Source: CAYZTY01 sp964444665 (GTDB lineage: Bacteria > Planctomycetota > Phycisphaerae > Sedimentisphaerales > CAYZTY01). From it: a stretch of DNA of 64,000 bases. Where the stretch lies: contig CAYUIE010000003.1 in NCBI GenBank assembly GCA_964444665.1, positions 1 through 64,000 of the forward strand. The letters are read 5' to 3'. The translations under genes and the position numbers were made by a program. Position 1 is the stretch's first letter. Each line of letters starts with the position of its first letter. Shown piece by piece: positions 43,872 through 52,570 of the stretch. The notes beneath the pieces were generated by a model. It was not told where the DNA came from. It saw nothing but the letters and a program-made list of their open reading frames with translations, and did not search any database.

Positions 43872-45570
43872 AGAAAAGAATCACGGTTTCTATAATCATC
43901 CATAACGCCAGGATGGAAATCCCAGCCCCGATTGTTGTCAGAAGCCAATTCTGCGAGGCGATAAACCTTTTCTCACTCAGAATCATAGCAGAGCTTGTTA
44001 TGGTCAACATAATAAGACAAGGTACAGCAGTTACTATGAATGCCGCTCGGCCCCTGCTTCTGAGATACATTGTGACAACCAGAAGTGCCAGGGCTGCCAA
44101 TAGTTGATTGGCTGTTCCAAATAAAGGCCACAGTTTCATTGCACCCATTCCATTGGCGCCGGTGGCGAATGCCAGCACAGCAGCACTTCCAACGGCCAGG
44201 GAAGTTGCAACCCAGCGATTAGAAAGATACGGCATCCTCAGCTCTGTCGTTAACTCGCCTATAACATAGCGCTGGATTCGGACCGAGGTATCGAGAGTGG
44301 TTCCGGCAAAAGAGGCGATGAAGACGCCCATCACGGCTATACCTATTGACTTAGGCAAGGAAATCGAGGTCATTATATTGGCGGCACCACCAACCACGGG
44401 AGCTATCTTGGTAGCAAGGCCTTTCTCACCTGCCCAGGAGCTGTAATACTGCTGCCAGACGGCTTGTCCGGCCTCGAGTGTTTCCTGACCCATTCCTATA
44501 CCTGCCGCCACACATACAATAACCAGCACGGCCAGAGCACTTTCCATCAGCATTGAGCCGTAACCAACGAACAGACTGTGGGACTCACTGGAAATTTGCT
44601 TTGAACTGGTACCACTGGCGACCAATGAATGAAAGCCGCTGATTGCGCCACAGGCAATTACGACAAACATAAACGGCCATATCGGCGGGGCCTGTGCCGG
44701 AGAAAGGTTAACCGCCGGCGCCACCAGCGGAAGGTTACCGGTCGCTGAGGCTACTACCACTCCACAGGTCAAAAGCCCCATTGCTATAAACAACTGCCAG
44801 GCGTTTATGTAATCTCTGGGCTGCAAAAGCATATTCACCGGCAGCGTGGATGCTATCCAGGCATATAACAAAAGAACGATTGTCCAGAGTCCGGTTGGGG
44901 GTAAAAAGGTCCCTTCGGGCATACTGAGCAGGCCGGGCCAGCGAATCTCGAGATAAGCACCAAGGCTGACGGTCAGATACATAGTAGCCACGGCCATGAG
45001 GGTAGCAAGCGCGAGATTTGCCCCTTTCTTATAAACCGCCCAGCCGAGAGCGACGGCGATTGGAATCTCCAGCCAGACCGGCAGAACTGATTCGGGATAA
45101 ATCTGGAAGACCACAGCGATAATAACGCCGAATATAGCGATAACAATCCATAAGGCCAGAAAGACTATCACAAAAAAAATGAAGCGCACGCGCCTGTTGA
45201 TATACTTGGCGGCGACTTCGGATATACTCTTGCCCTCATTGCGCATTGAGACCACGAGTGTTCCGAAGTCGTGTACGGCACCCATCAGGATGCTGCCGAG
45301 AAATACCCACAGGACCGCGGGCAGCCAACCCCAAATGATGCCGATTGCAGGCCCGACAATCGGCCCCGTGCCTGCTATTGAGGTGAAATGATGGCCGAAG
45401 ATTACCGGCTTTCGGGCAGGGACATAATCGATGCCGTCCGAAAGCGTAAGAGAGGGAACAGGAGCGTTCTTATCCAGCTTAAATATCTTCTTGGCAAGAA
45501 ACCGCCCGTAAGTGTTGTAAGCAACGATATAACCTGCTGTGCAAAGAACAATCAACAATAAAGTATCCAT
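43819..45570 (-). CDS. cstA: CstA family peptide/pyruvate transporter
   Basis: 583 residues with about 16 membrane helices. CstA signatures: YNTYGRFLAKKIFKLD, GIDYVPARKPVIFGHHFTSI, AGTGPIVGPAIG, FHSLVASGTSSKQ, and the C-terminal GTANQLLAALAL. The protein imports peptides or pyruvate under carbon limitation. The length matches the short CstA form. GAGGAGAACCTGG precedes ATG 45570. It overlaps ybbR tail-to-tail, so transcription of one gene may affect the other. Confidence 0.92.
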   Translation of the reverse strand: MDTLLLIVLCTAGYIVAYNTYGRFLAKKIFKLDKNAPVPSLTLSDGIDYVPARKPVIFGHHFTSIAGTGPIVGPAIGIIWGWLPAVLWVFLGSILMGAVHDFGTLVVSMRNEGKSISEVAAKYINRRVRFIFFVIVFLALWIVIAIFGVIIAVVFQIYPESVLPVWLEIPIAVALGWAVYKKGANLALATLMAVATMYLTVSLGAYLEIRWPGLLSMPEGTFLPPTGLWTIVLLLYAWIASTLPVNMLLQPRDYINAWQLFIAMGLLTCGVVVASATGNLPLVAPAVNLSPAQAPPIWPFMFVVIACGAISGFHSLVASGTSSKQISSESHSLFVGYGSMLMESALAVLVIVCVAAGIGMGQETLEAGQAVWQQYYSSWAGEKGLATKIAPVVGGAANIMTSISLPKSIGIAVMGVFIASFAGTTLDTSVRIQRYVIGELTTELRMPYLSNRWVATSLAVGSAAVLAFATGANGMGAMKLWPLFGTANQLLAALALLVVTMYLRSRGRAAFIVTAVPCLIMLTITSSAMILSEKRFIASQNWLLTTIGAGISILALWMIIETVILFFKSPAATADSGGSAVSA

Positions 45571-45600
45571 TCCAGGTTCTCCTCAAATCCAAAAACAAAA

Positions 45601-46920
45601 TCAATCTCGTCTGGTGCGAAACAGAAGCCTTATCGGCACCTCGGCTATCGGTAGCAGCTCTCTTAACCTGTTTGTAATAAATCGGCGATAATTCTCTTCA
45701 AACAGTTCCGGCCTGTTTACAAACATCAGGATGGTCACGGGCCTTGCGGCAATTTGCGTGGCATAGTAAATCTTCGGCCAGCCACCCTTACTTCGTCTGG
45801 TTGCGCCGACTCCTTCGGCCTTTATCGTTTCAAACGCCTTGTTTAATTTGCCGGTCTGTATAAACGATGTTGTCTGCTTGAAAATTTCGGCCGCCAGATC
45901 AAGGATGCTTTGAACGTTCTTTCCCTCTGTTGCAGTCGTAAAAGCTATGGGCGCATATTTTAAGCCGGGCAGCAATTTAGTCAAATAGTCTTCATAGTTA
46001 CCGGTTACAGTCGTTCCTTTCGCCAGGTCCCATTTGTTGACCACCAATATGCAGCTTTTATATTCGTCTGCAATAAATCTTGCGATTTTTTTGTCAACCT
46101 GCGAAACTTCTACCGTAGCATCAATTAAAAACAAAACGACATCGGCCCGGCGAATTGACTTTGTCGCTCGAGCAAAGCTGTAAAACTCAATACTGTCGGC
46201 TATTTTACTTTTCTTTCTTATCCCGGCGGTGTCAATAACAAGAATGGTTTTACCATCCTTTTCGAACCGCACATCGATAGCATCTCTGGTTGTGCCCGGT
46301 CTTTCACTGACAATGACCCTTTCTGAGCCGACCATTGCATTTACTAATGTGCTTTTACCGGCGTTGCGCTTGCCGACTATGGCTATTTTCATCACCGGCT
46401 CCGGTGGTACCTCTGACTTTAGATGCTCAAGTTTCTCAAAAATTTTGTCGAGCAAAACAGCCTTGTTAAGATTGTTTTTTGTCGAGATACAAAGAAACTG
46501 GCCTAAACCAAGTTTAGAAAACTCACCGGCAGCCGGAAACATTTTTGCGATGTCTGCCTTGTTGGCAACGCCGATAACCCCAAGTTCATTTTTGCGTAAG
46601 AGTCGACTTATCGCTTCATCCAAAGGCACAATACCATCACGAATGTCAACCATAAACAATATAAGATTAGCCGATTCAATCGCCGCAGCAATCTGCTGTT
46701 CAATATGTTCGCTTAGCTGGTCTGCATCAACTATCCCATAGCCGCCGGTATCAACCAGCTCAAAGTAACGCTCTTTCCACTCGATTATGGCAGATACTCT
46801 GTCGCGCGTAACGCCTGCGGTTGGCTCGACGATACTTATTCTCCGGCCGGCCAGGGCATTTAAAAGACTACTTTTGCCCACATTAGGCCGACCAATTATT
46901 GCAACTACCGGCAGCGTCAT
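45601..46920 (-). CDS. der: Ribosome assembly GTPase Der (EngA)
   Basis: 439 residues with two GTPase domains and a KH-like C-domain. GD1: GRPNVGKSS, DTGGYG, NKAD. GD2: GKRNAGKST, DTAGI, NKWD. The C-domain starts near residue 350 and ends LLPIAEVPIRLLFRTR. Required for 50S maturation in bacteria. It lies 30 bases before cstA and may be co-transcribed. Confidence 0.95.
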   Translation of the reverse strand: MTLPVVAIIGRPNVGKSSLLNALAGRRISIVEPTAGVTRDRVSAIIEWKERYFELVDTGGYGIVDADQLSEHIEQQIAAAIESANLILFMVDIRDGIVPLDEAISRLLRKNELGVIGVANKADIAKMFPAAGEFSKLGLGQFLCISTKNNLNKAVLLDKIFEKLEHLKSEVPPEPVMKIAIVGKRNAGKSTLVNAMVGSERVIVSERPGTTRDAIDVRFEKDGKTILVIDTAGIRKKSKIADSIEFYSFARATKSIRRADVVLFLIDATVEVSQVDKKIARFIADEYKSCILVVNKWDLAKGTTVTGNYEDYLTKLLPGLKYAPIAFTTATEGKNVQSILDLAAEIFKQTTSFIQTGKLNKAFETIKAEGVGATRRSKGGWPKIYYATQIAARPVTILMFVNRPELFEENYRRFITNRLRELLPIAEVPIRLLFRTRRD

Positions 46921-47011
46921 AAATACCTTCCAAATCTAATTGAAACAATTAATTATAACAGAATGACTGCTAATTTGAAGTGCCGAACTTCCATCACATC
47001 GGCAACACAAC

Positions 47012-47233
47012 CTAAGGTTCTTGTTTTTCATATTGAAATACCTGCTCTACACTAACTCCAAAGGTCCGGGCTATTCTGAATGCCAAGGTAAGTGATGGTG
47101 AATACTTGCCCGCTTCAATCGCGATTATTGTCTGCCGGGTAACACCTGCCTTGTCAGCCAACTGCTGCTGCGTCATCTCCCCGTTTTCAAAACGCAATCT
47201 GCGTACCTGGTTCTTAATCTCATTGTTAGCCAT
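47012..47233 (-). CDS. XRE-family HTH regulator
   Basis: 73 residues from ATG 47233; the ATG overlaps the stop of the upstream membrane protein. HTH: GEMTQQQLADKAGVTRQTII with AIEAGKYSPSLTLAFRIART after it, as in the YgzD/YvaO-like stand-alone regulators that pair with DUF2178 membrane proteins. It is last of the operon. The TAATGTA palindrome over the operon promoter is a good candidate autoregulatory site. Confidence 0.85.
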   Translation of the reverse strand: MANNEIKNQVRRLRFENGEMTQQQLADKAGVTRQTIIAIEAGKYSPSLTLAFRIARTFGVSVEQVFQYEKQEP

Positions 47234-47654
47234 CTTTTTCTCCCCGGCCATATTGAACCAGAATTGCTACTGAGCATACAATCTTCATAAAAAGTGCTCC
47301 TCCAAAAGCCATCAATGGCAGTGTCATCGTTGGCACGGAATTTTTTGGCCCGATGATGATAAACAACAGATAAGATAATAGAACGAAAACTATCCAGAAG
47401 GTTGTATAAGCAAAAGATAAAGCTCTTTTTCGGATTAAACTGTCACGCTCATCGCAGACCACCCCGCTTCGGCTTTCCGGTTTCTTAAACATAAACGGCG
47501 TGAACTTTAACAACGCCAGAATTCCTATAAACCACAGTCCGATTGTTGAATAACCGCGTATGCGGAATTCTATTGCGATCGCTGTTGTAGTAATAATAAT
47601 TGTTGTCATTATTACGATTAAATTAAACCATGCTATTTTTTGATATTTATTCAT
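47226..47654 (-). CDS. DUF2178-like four-helix membrane protein (third unit)
   Basis: 142 residues, four hydrophobic helices with the motif CDERDSLIRKRALSFAYT between helices 2 and 3, shared with the two upstream units (FDERDRLIYERSL, FDERDDLVHRRAL). The family tends to sit beside XRE regulators, and its function is unknown. The start overlaps the previous unit's stop in an ATGAAT arrangement, and its own stop overlaps the regulator start. Confidence 0.6.
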   Translation of the reverse strand: MNKYQKIAWFNLIVIMTTIIITTTAIAIEFRIRGYSTIGLWFIGILALLKFTPFMFKKPESRSGVVCDERDSLIRKRALSFAYTTFWIVFVLLSYLLFIIIGPKNSVPTMTLPLMAFGGALFMKIVCSVAILVQYGRGEKDG

Positions 47655-48069
47655 GATTTTTCTCCTTCGGCCCCCGGCCGTATTGAATCAGAATCGCCAA
47701 AGATTGCACCACAACTGCAATTACACCTCCACCACCAAGTATCATAGGTAGCACATAAACGGGGGCAGAGCCGCTCGACCTGAAGGCAAGCCACGGAAGC
47801 ATACAGGCAGCGACAAAGAAAGGCCAAAAAACCGAATGTGCAGCAGTAAGAGACCTTTCGTAAATCAAACGGTCTCGTTCATCAAAATTCGTTCCGCCTT
47901 GACGTCGTTTTTTCCGGAAGACCGCGCTCGATATACCCAAAAACCCTAACAATCCCATAAGTGGAATCCCGTGGTGTGGTGTAAACAAAAGAGTAATCGT
48001 TCCGCTGAGTGTGATAGTTATTGCTATTATAATCAGATTAGACCATGCGAATTTTTGTGCACTATTCAT
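47647..48069 (-). CDS. DUF2178-like membrane protein (second unit)
   Basis: 140 residues from ATG 48069 (an upstream in-frame start at 48090 is inside the previous unit). Starts MNSAQKFAWSNLIIIAITI, has FDERDRLIYERSLTAAHSV, and ends VQSLAILIQYGRGPKEKNHE. N- and C-termini match the first unit (MNRAQKIAWFNLIV / LAQYGWRYKNHE), so the units are tandem duplicates. Confidence 0.6.
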   Translation of the reverse strand: MNSAQKFAWSNLIIIAITITLSGTITLLFTPHHGIPLMGLLGFLGISSAVFRKKRRQGGTNFDERDRLIYERSLTAAHSVFWPFFVAACMLPWLAFRSSGSAPVYVLPMILGGGGVIAVVVQSLAILIQYGRGPKEKNHE

Positions 48070-48501
48070 GATTTTTGTACCTCCAACCATATTGAGCCAG
48101 AATCATTACAGATTCTACAAGCCTAAAAACAATATATCCCCATTAGCCAATTTTGAACAACGCGTCAATGGAGATTGAACCGTCTATTCCAAGGATAAGC
48201 CAGGCTGTTATACAGACGGCAACAAAGAAGAAACACAACGAGGTAAAGCCGGCGAGAAGGGCTCTTCTATGAACCAAATCATCGCGCTCGTCAAAACCAA
48301 CTGTGCCTTCGCCTCGCTTCTTGCTGAAAAGGACAGGCCCCAGCAATGTAAGAGCAACACCAAGCCGCCAAATCCTAAACCGTGGAGGGCACACGGCATT
48401 CCCGCCAAGGCACTCAGAATCCCGACCGCTATGGCGGCAAGGATAATACCCAAACATAGGACAATCAGATTGAACCACGCTATTTTCTGTGCTCTATTCA
48501 T
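48062..48501 (-). pseudogene. DUF2178-like membrane protein, first unit, frameshift plus in-frame stop
   Basis: The start MNRAQKIAWFNLIVLCLGII (ATG 48501) runs to GFGG near 48360, then must shift frame to continue as LGVALTLLGPVLFSKKRGEG and FDERDDLVHRRALLAGFTSL. A TAA at 48143-48145 interrupts it after ALFKIG. Reading through gives WGYIVFRLVESVMILAQYGW and NHE, the same tail as the second unit. Two independent lesions mark it as dead, although it is the promoter-proximal member, so polarity on the downstream genes is possible. Confidence 0.75.
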
Positions 48502-48558
48502 AACATTTTGTCTCTCATAATCGCTATTTTTCTTAGTACATGTATACTATATTGCACA

Positions 48559-48577
48559 TAATGTAAAAGATACATTA
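48559..48577. promoter_or_regulatory. Perfect palindrome, candidate operator
   Basis: TAATGTA (48559-48565), five-base spacer, TACATTA (48571-48577). It overlaps the -10 box of the DUF2178-XRE operon promoter, where a repressor would block RNA polymerase. A second ATGTA-like imperfect repeat lies at 48535-48548 (AGTACATGTATACT). Confidence 0.6.
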
Positions 48578-48588
48578 CTATATGTCAA
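48560..48588 (-). promoter_or_regulatory. Promoter of DUF2178-XRE operon
   Basis: Minus strand: TTGACA (48588-48583), 17-base spacer, TACATT (48565-48560, 4 of 6), about 60 bases before ATG 48501. The weak -10 lies inside the palindrome. Confidence 0.6.
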
Positions 48589-48939
48589 GTATATATTACA
48601 TTTTTTTGCAAAAATTTTCCCATTTTTGCTTTTTATGGAGTAGCCTTTCTGTAAGTCTCTTGTCAATAAGCTATTACGCTAAGTTAAGATATGGCTTTTT
48701 TTCGTCAATTTTGCAGAAACCTGTTTTGGCACTTGTGCTACATGCCTTGTTACAACGGACAAACAGACCAGGGGTTGAATTCGAAAAGATGCGGTAATTC
48801 CACAAACTCTATGGTGCTTTCAAAAAGCCAGCCTTGAAGCAACTCAAATAAGTAATGGCTTGTAAAAGAATTAGCATCATACGCAGATACTTCAGATTAG
48901 GCACTTTTGCAATTGATTAGCCCGAAACATTCATATTTG

Positions 48940-49025
48940 AGTAACCTTTTTTCAGTTTTTTCCCGCCGGGTGCGGAGAAGCCGCCGATTTTACCATTACT
49001 CCTGATTATCCTATGGTAGGGATTT
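48940..49025 (-). pseudogene. ogt: Relic of an O6-alkylguanine-DNA alkyltransferase
   Basis: Minus-strand translation near 49022-48963 reads PYHRIIRSNGKIGGFSAPGG, followed by KKLKK. This matches the active-site block PCHRVIRSNGKIGGFSAPGG of the intact ogt at 52571-53095, with 54 of 60 bases identical. Most base changes are silent, and the acceptor Cys is Tyr. No flanking alkyltransferase sequence is left apart from the short Lys-rich end. Confidence 0.65.
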
Positions 49026-49035
49026 TTTTAGTCAA

Positions 49036-49200
49036 TTGACAAATTTGTCAGATAAATGGTATTTTGTAGCATCTCTGTCCTCTGAGTATTTACTGAAGGC
49101 AGAGGGTGTATGGTTATTTATTAAGATTAAGTCGTCCAATGGTCAAGATTACAAGATAACAGACGGGACTGTGATAAACTATTTACATGGTAGTAAATAG
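49036..49200 (+). CDS. Possible short ORF, unassigned
   Basis: TTG 49036 to TAG 49200 encodes 54 residues reading like protein (SDKWYFVASLSSEYLLKAEG, then DYKITDGTVINYLHGSK). It could also be the tail of a lost gene. No ribosome site and no recognised family; the hairpin sits at its end. Confidence 0.2.
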   Translation: MTNLSDKWYFVASLSSEYLLKAEGVWLFIKIKSSNGQDYKITDGTVINYLHGSK

Positions 49201-49358
49201 ACGGCGTAAGAAAAATGAAATCTTAATTTATGAGTAAATACAGGAGTGACCGAACATTTTTAGGCCGGTTAATACTCTGAAACACCCACCAGGATGGAAT
49301 AAGCTTAAAACCGGCCAGCGTATCTATAAGTTACGAACTATTTTGGAAGTCCGGCACT

Positions 49359-49649
49359 ATGATTGTGGGTATAGCACTTTTCATAATGAGTTTTGGTTTG
49401 CTGATGGATATAGTGAACCTATACTGGTACTTTAAGAGCATAAAAACTGAATCTCCTTCACCGATTGTATTAACTCCGTTAATACCATATTTAATTGGTG
49501 TTCTTCTGATAAAATACCAAGGCATATCCTGGATGACCTTTGCAATATTTTTCTTAATATTGTTTTTTATTCATATTTTTTCTATTTTTCTTTTGCCTAT
49601 TCTTGTCATGGCGATTTTAAAATATTACGCATGGAAGAAGCATATTTGA
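49359..49649 (+). CDS. Hypothetical membrane protein
   Basis: 96 residues with three hydrophobic helices (about 3-25, 40-52, 58-85) and a basic C-terminus (YYAWKKHI). AT-rich codon use. Start ATG 49359. No family recognised; first of five same-strand genes with similar base composition. Confidence 0.5.
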   Translation: MIVGIALFIMSFGLLMDIVNLYWYFKSIKTESPSPIVLTPLIPYLIGVLLIKYQGISWMTFAIFFLILFFIHIFSIFLLPILVMAILKYYAWKKHI

Positions 49650-49692
49650 TTTTAGCTCTTACAATAAACGAAATGACTGACCAATCACGTTT

Positions 49693-50067
49693 ATGAAAAC
49701 TCTCGCAATAATTGCAATAGGTTTAGGAAGTATTATTTCACTAAGTAATTGGGCTACAATATACCTATCGTGGGAAACAACGAAGTTCGTTTCCTCAGTG
49801 CCCCTCTTTGGCGCGCTTTTTCTCGGCCTTGGTCTGGCACTTTTTGAAAAAACCAGGTACTATGCGTTGCTATGCCCTGTCGCTGATTATGGAACACTTA
49901 TTTTAATTGTTTCTATACCTCGATTAATCAAAGAAGAATGGGAAACCAGCAATTTTAACCTAATTCAGACTCTTCTTATTGGAAAGTCAGAACATACCAA
50001 GTATGTATTAAAACTCTATAGAAAAGGGATTTTTATCATACAAGCAGTCCTAAAACCTTTAGAATAA
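49693..50067 (+). CDS. Hypothetical membrane protein
   Basis: 124 residues. Hydrophobic segments at ~3-22, 33-50 and 58-78; then a charged tail (EEWETSNFNLIQTLLIGKSE). AT-rich. It lies 43 bases after its neighbour and 30 before the next. Function unknown. Confidence 0.5.
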   Translation: MKTLAIIAIGLGSIISLSNWATIYLSWETTKFVSSVPLFGALFLGLGLALFEKTRYYALLCPVADYGTLILIVSIPRLIKEEWETSNFNLIQTLLIGKSEHTKYVLKLYRKGIFIIQAVLKPLE

Positions 50068-50097
50068 ATATAAAGAATCGAACGGCGGAAAGTACTA

Positions 50098-50691
50098 ATG
50101 TGGAAAAAATGTAAGAATAAAGCTTACACTGGTTTTTTGATACGCTTCGTATTAGGAGTAATAATTGCGGCTATAGCCTGGAAACCATTGACTTCTTTAA
50201 CCTTTGCAATTTACTGCCTTGATCCCCGTTTTGATGTCGGTGGTGGATACGAGATATGGTTCCCCGGATATTTATTCTATCTCAAGCCAGGAATAGACGT
50301 TCGAGACCAAATGCCCTCAAGATTGATTTATCCTGAAACAATAGACAAGGTGGCCCTGGTAGATAACTGGATTATTGGTAACACAGCCAAAGGCTGGTTT
50401 GCCGTCAACAAATTACAAGGCAATCTGCATTATCCCATTAATACAGTACCCGAACTGGAAAGCATAATAGCGAGACGTATTGATAATCTTACATTCCTAA
50501 CAGAAGCCGATTTGCTACCGTATGAAGTACGTTATAACGAGGCGAGAAAAATAGTAACAAAACTGAAAGCCTTCCTGCTGACGCTTCCAATACTATTTGG
50601 TTTTTTGCCGAACGTTTTCCGGCTGCTATGGAGGTTAATTCTACGGCGGAAAGACACAAAAGATGAACATTTGACAGGGAACTTGACCTGA
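50098..50691 (+). CDS. Hypothetical membrane protein
   Basis: 197 residues: N-terminal helix (FLIRFVLGVIIAAIAWKPLT), a soluble middle with Tyr/Trp/Asp (GGGYEIWFPGYLFYLKPGID, then DNWIIGNTAKGWFAVNKLQG), and a C-terminal helix (LLTLPILFGFLPNVFRLLW) followed by a basic tail. The middle resembles a small extracytoplasmic domain. Not recognised. Confidence 0.5.
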   Translation: MWKKCKNKAYTGFLIRFVLGVIIAAIAWKPLTSLTFAIYCLDPRFDVGGGYEIWFPGYLFYLKPGIDVRDQMPSRLIYPETIDKVALVDNWIIGNTAKGWFAVNKLQGNLHYPINTVPELESIIARRIDNLTFLTEADLLPYEVRYNEARKIVTKLKAFLLTLPILFGFLPNVFRLLWRLILRRKDTKDEHLTGNLT

Positions 50692-50745
50692 TTAATATGA
50701 AAAAACTGCGAGCCTTGACCATAAGAGTTTTATGGGAATTAAATT

Positions 50746-51267
50746 ATGAGAATTATTATTGTTATATTAATCGCATTATTAATTCTGACGGCGATTTATG
50801 TAGCGTTTTATCCTGAAAAACTGATTCTTACCTATATAGCCAATACTTATATCCCAGTAAGGCCGCTGCCGCAAAACTGGATAGCACCAGCACTAGAACG
50901 CGTAACAGGCCTGGAATTTCCTGTTAAAATTTCAAATGCCAAAGGTTTTTTTGAAGGTGGACGCGACTATTGTATTTTCGTCAGGTCTGAATTGGGTCCA
51001 AGTGACGTAAACTCTTTGGTGGAATTCTTATCAAAAAATGCGACCGTAACCAAGGCAGACCGTAACTACCTTGAAGGGGTAAAGGCCGCCGGTTACACTT
51101 TTTTCCCGGATGTCCTGTATTGGGAAAAAGAGTATAAGTTCGAGAAGTTGTTCGATATAAATTCTTTAGGGGCCGGGACGCTTATCAAAAACACTAATGA
51201 GCGAGGATACACAGCTTTCGTCGATGAAGATAACAAAGTTGTCTATATTTACGCTTACTGGTATTGA
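50746..51267 (+). CDS. Hypothetical protein with N-terminal membrane anchor
   Basis: 173 residues. Residues 2-19 are a single helix (IIIVILIALLILTAIYVAF). The rest is soluble and includes GRDYCIFVRSELGPSDVNSL and YTAFVDEDNKVVYIYAYWY. Likely an anchored periplasmic protein. Its C-terminal half has no motif I know. Confidence 0.5.
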   Translation: MRIIIVILIALLILTAIYVAFYPEKLILTYIANTYIPVRPLPQNWIAPALERVTGLEFPVKISNAKGFFEGGRDYCIFVRSELGPSDVNSLVEFLSKNATVTKADRNYLEGVKAAGYTFFPDVLYWEKEYKFEKLFDINSLGAGTLIKNTNERGYTAFVDEDNKVVYIYAYWY

Positions 51268-51373
51268 ATTGAGAACAAGGCAGGGATATTGGAAAAAGCG
51301 GCACAGATTACTATTGCAGGTTATAATATACAAAAAACTTGATTCATATTAAGGTTTAGAGAGCACATAAAAT

Positions 51374-52474
51374 ATGATTCAATTTTCAAACGAAATGCAT
51401 TCTTTTTCTTTATTATGTGGTTTTTGTGTTTATCTGATATTGCTGGTCCTGTCATTAATCATCGCATACGTTATATATAGAATTAAGCATACTAACTTAT
51501 TCAGGAAACGACTCTTTCTGTGTGCCCTTTTTGGGGGATTATTTTTATTTCCATGCTTTTCCTGGTTGAGCTGGCGTGTTTATTCACTACATATTATACA
51601 TTCCTACGCGAAAATGATAGACAGTTGCGACAGCGTAAAAATCACCATTCCTACAGGGATGCTGGGAGTGATAGCTCTTTCTTCAGGTTATCACGGAGAT
51701 ATAAAAAGTATTTTATATGACAAAAAAACAGAGTATCGTACAGAATTAGTGATTACTGACAGAACTGTGCTTAAATCACTTTCGAATTTAATTAATCAGT
51801 CTGATTATCATGTGGGTACCCCTGTTTCAAGCTATATTACTTACTGGGGAACAGTATTTTATGTGTTTAAAAATGACAAGCAAATCTGTACATTTACAGT
51901 ATTAGCAGAAGATAATTTATTATTAGGTAAATATGGGTGTTTCTTTTCTTTGAAAAATCTTCAAAAAGAATTCTACCGTATATTACCTGAAATGCAACCG
52001 TTGGTTCATAGAGCAGAGTGTGCAGCAAATATTGAAAGGCTTGGTTTTGACTTAGATAATTATACTAAATTTATCAAAAAAGGATATTCAACATTATTTA
52101 AGCCAATCAGACCTTATCCTGACCCGAATTACTGGAATGATTTACTTCTGGCTTATCATATTAAAGCTAAAGATGTTGTTGAACAAAGTATATTTAAGAG
52201 ATTTATGTGTCATAATCATGATGAAGCACTTTGTGATTTTGCTATGAATCCAATTTGCACGCCGGAATCACCGAATGATGTTGTGTTGCTTTTCGAGGCG
52301 GATTCCGGCTGGAACCAGCACGGCGGGTCTGAGCTTATGGTTTTCGATCACCATGAACCTCCAGGCTGCAATGTTTTACTTAATGATGGCACAGCGAGAT
52401 TCATTACACCCGACCAGATTGATACTCTTAATTGGGGCATTGATGAAAATTTACCTACCATTAAGGAAGAATGA
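51374..52474 (+). CDS. Membrane-anchored protein with DUF1559-like H-X-DG C-terminus
   Basis: 366 residues. Two N-terminal helices (~18-38 and 46-66), a middle of unknown fold with WGTVFYVFKNDKQICTFTV, then DVVLLFEADSGWNQHGGSEL and HHEPPGCNVLLNDGTARFI near the end. The final block is the H-X(9-10)-DG motif that marks planctomycete DUF1559 prepilin-like proteins, but here there is no prepilin leader. Last of the AT-rich run, and 96 bases before the convergent ogt. Confidence 0.55.
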   Translation: MIQFSNEMHSFSLLCGFCVYLILLVLSLIIAYVIYRIKHTNLFRKRLFLCALFGGLFLFPCFSWLSWRVYSLHIIHSYAKMIDSCDSVKITIPTGMLGVIALSSGYHGDIKSILYDKKTEYRTELVITDRTVLKSLSNLINQSDYHVGTPVSSYITYWGTVFYVFKNDKQICTFTVLAEDNLLLGKYGCFFSLKNLQKEFYRILPEMQPLVHRAECAANIERLGFDLDNYTKFIKKGYSTLFKPIRPYPDPNYWNDLLLAYHIKAKDVVEQSIFKRFMCHNHDEALCDFAMNPICTPESPNDVVLLFEADSGWNQHGGSELMVFDHHEPPGCNVLLNDGTARFITPDQIDTLNWGIDENLPTIKEE

Positions 52475-52570
52475 TTTTCATAGTTCATTAAGTTGTATGG
52501 CCTTTTCTTCACCAAGCCAAGCAACAATTCAAATCGTAAACACACAGCTTTCCCGGTAGTTGAATGATGA

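Larger units (their letters stand above)
48589..49358. other. AT-rich intergenic region with relics and palindromes
   Basis: No intact gene is supported. An open frame at 48582-48797 (71 residues) has no ribosome site and low-complexity content. The stretch contains an ogt relic, a perfect 14-bp palindrome TGACAAATTTGTCA (49037-49050), and an 8-bp hairpin CTATTTAC/GTAAATAG (49179-49186/49193-49200). Confidence 0.5.

Noticed and set aside
48582..48797. 71-residue ORF in the intergenic AT-rich region
   Set aside because: No ribosome site, low-complexity start, and it overlaps the promoter of the opposite operon.
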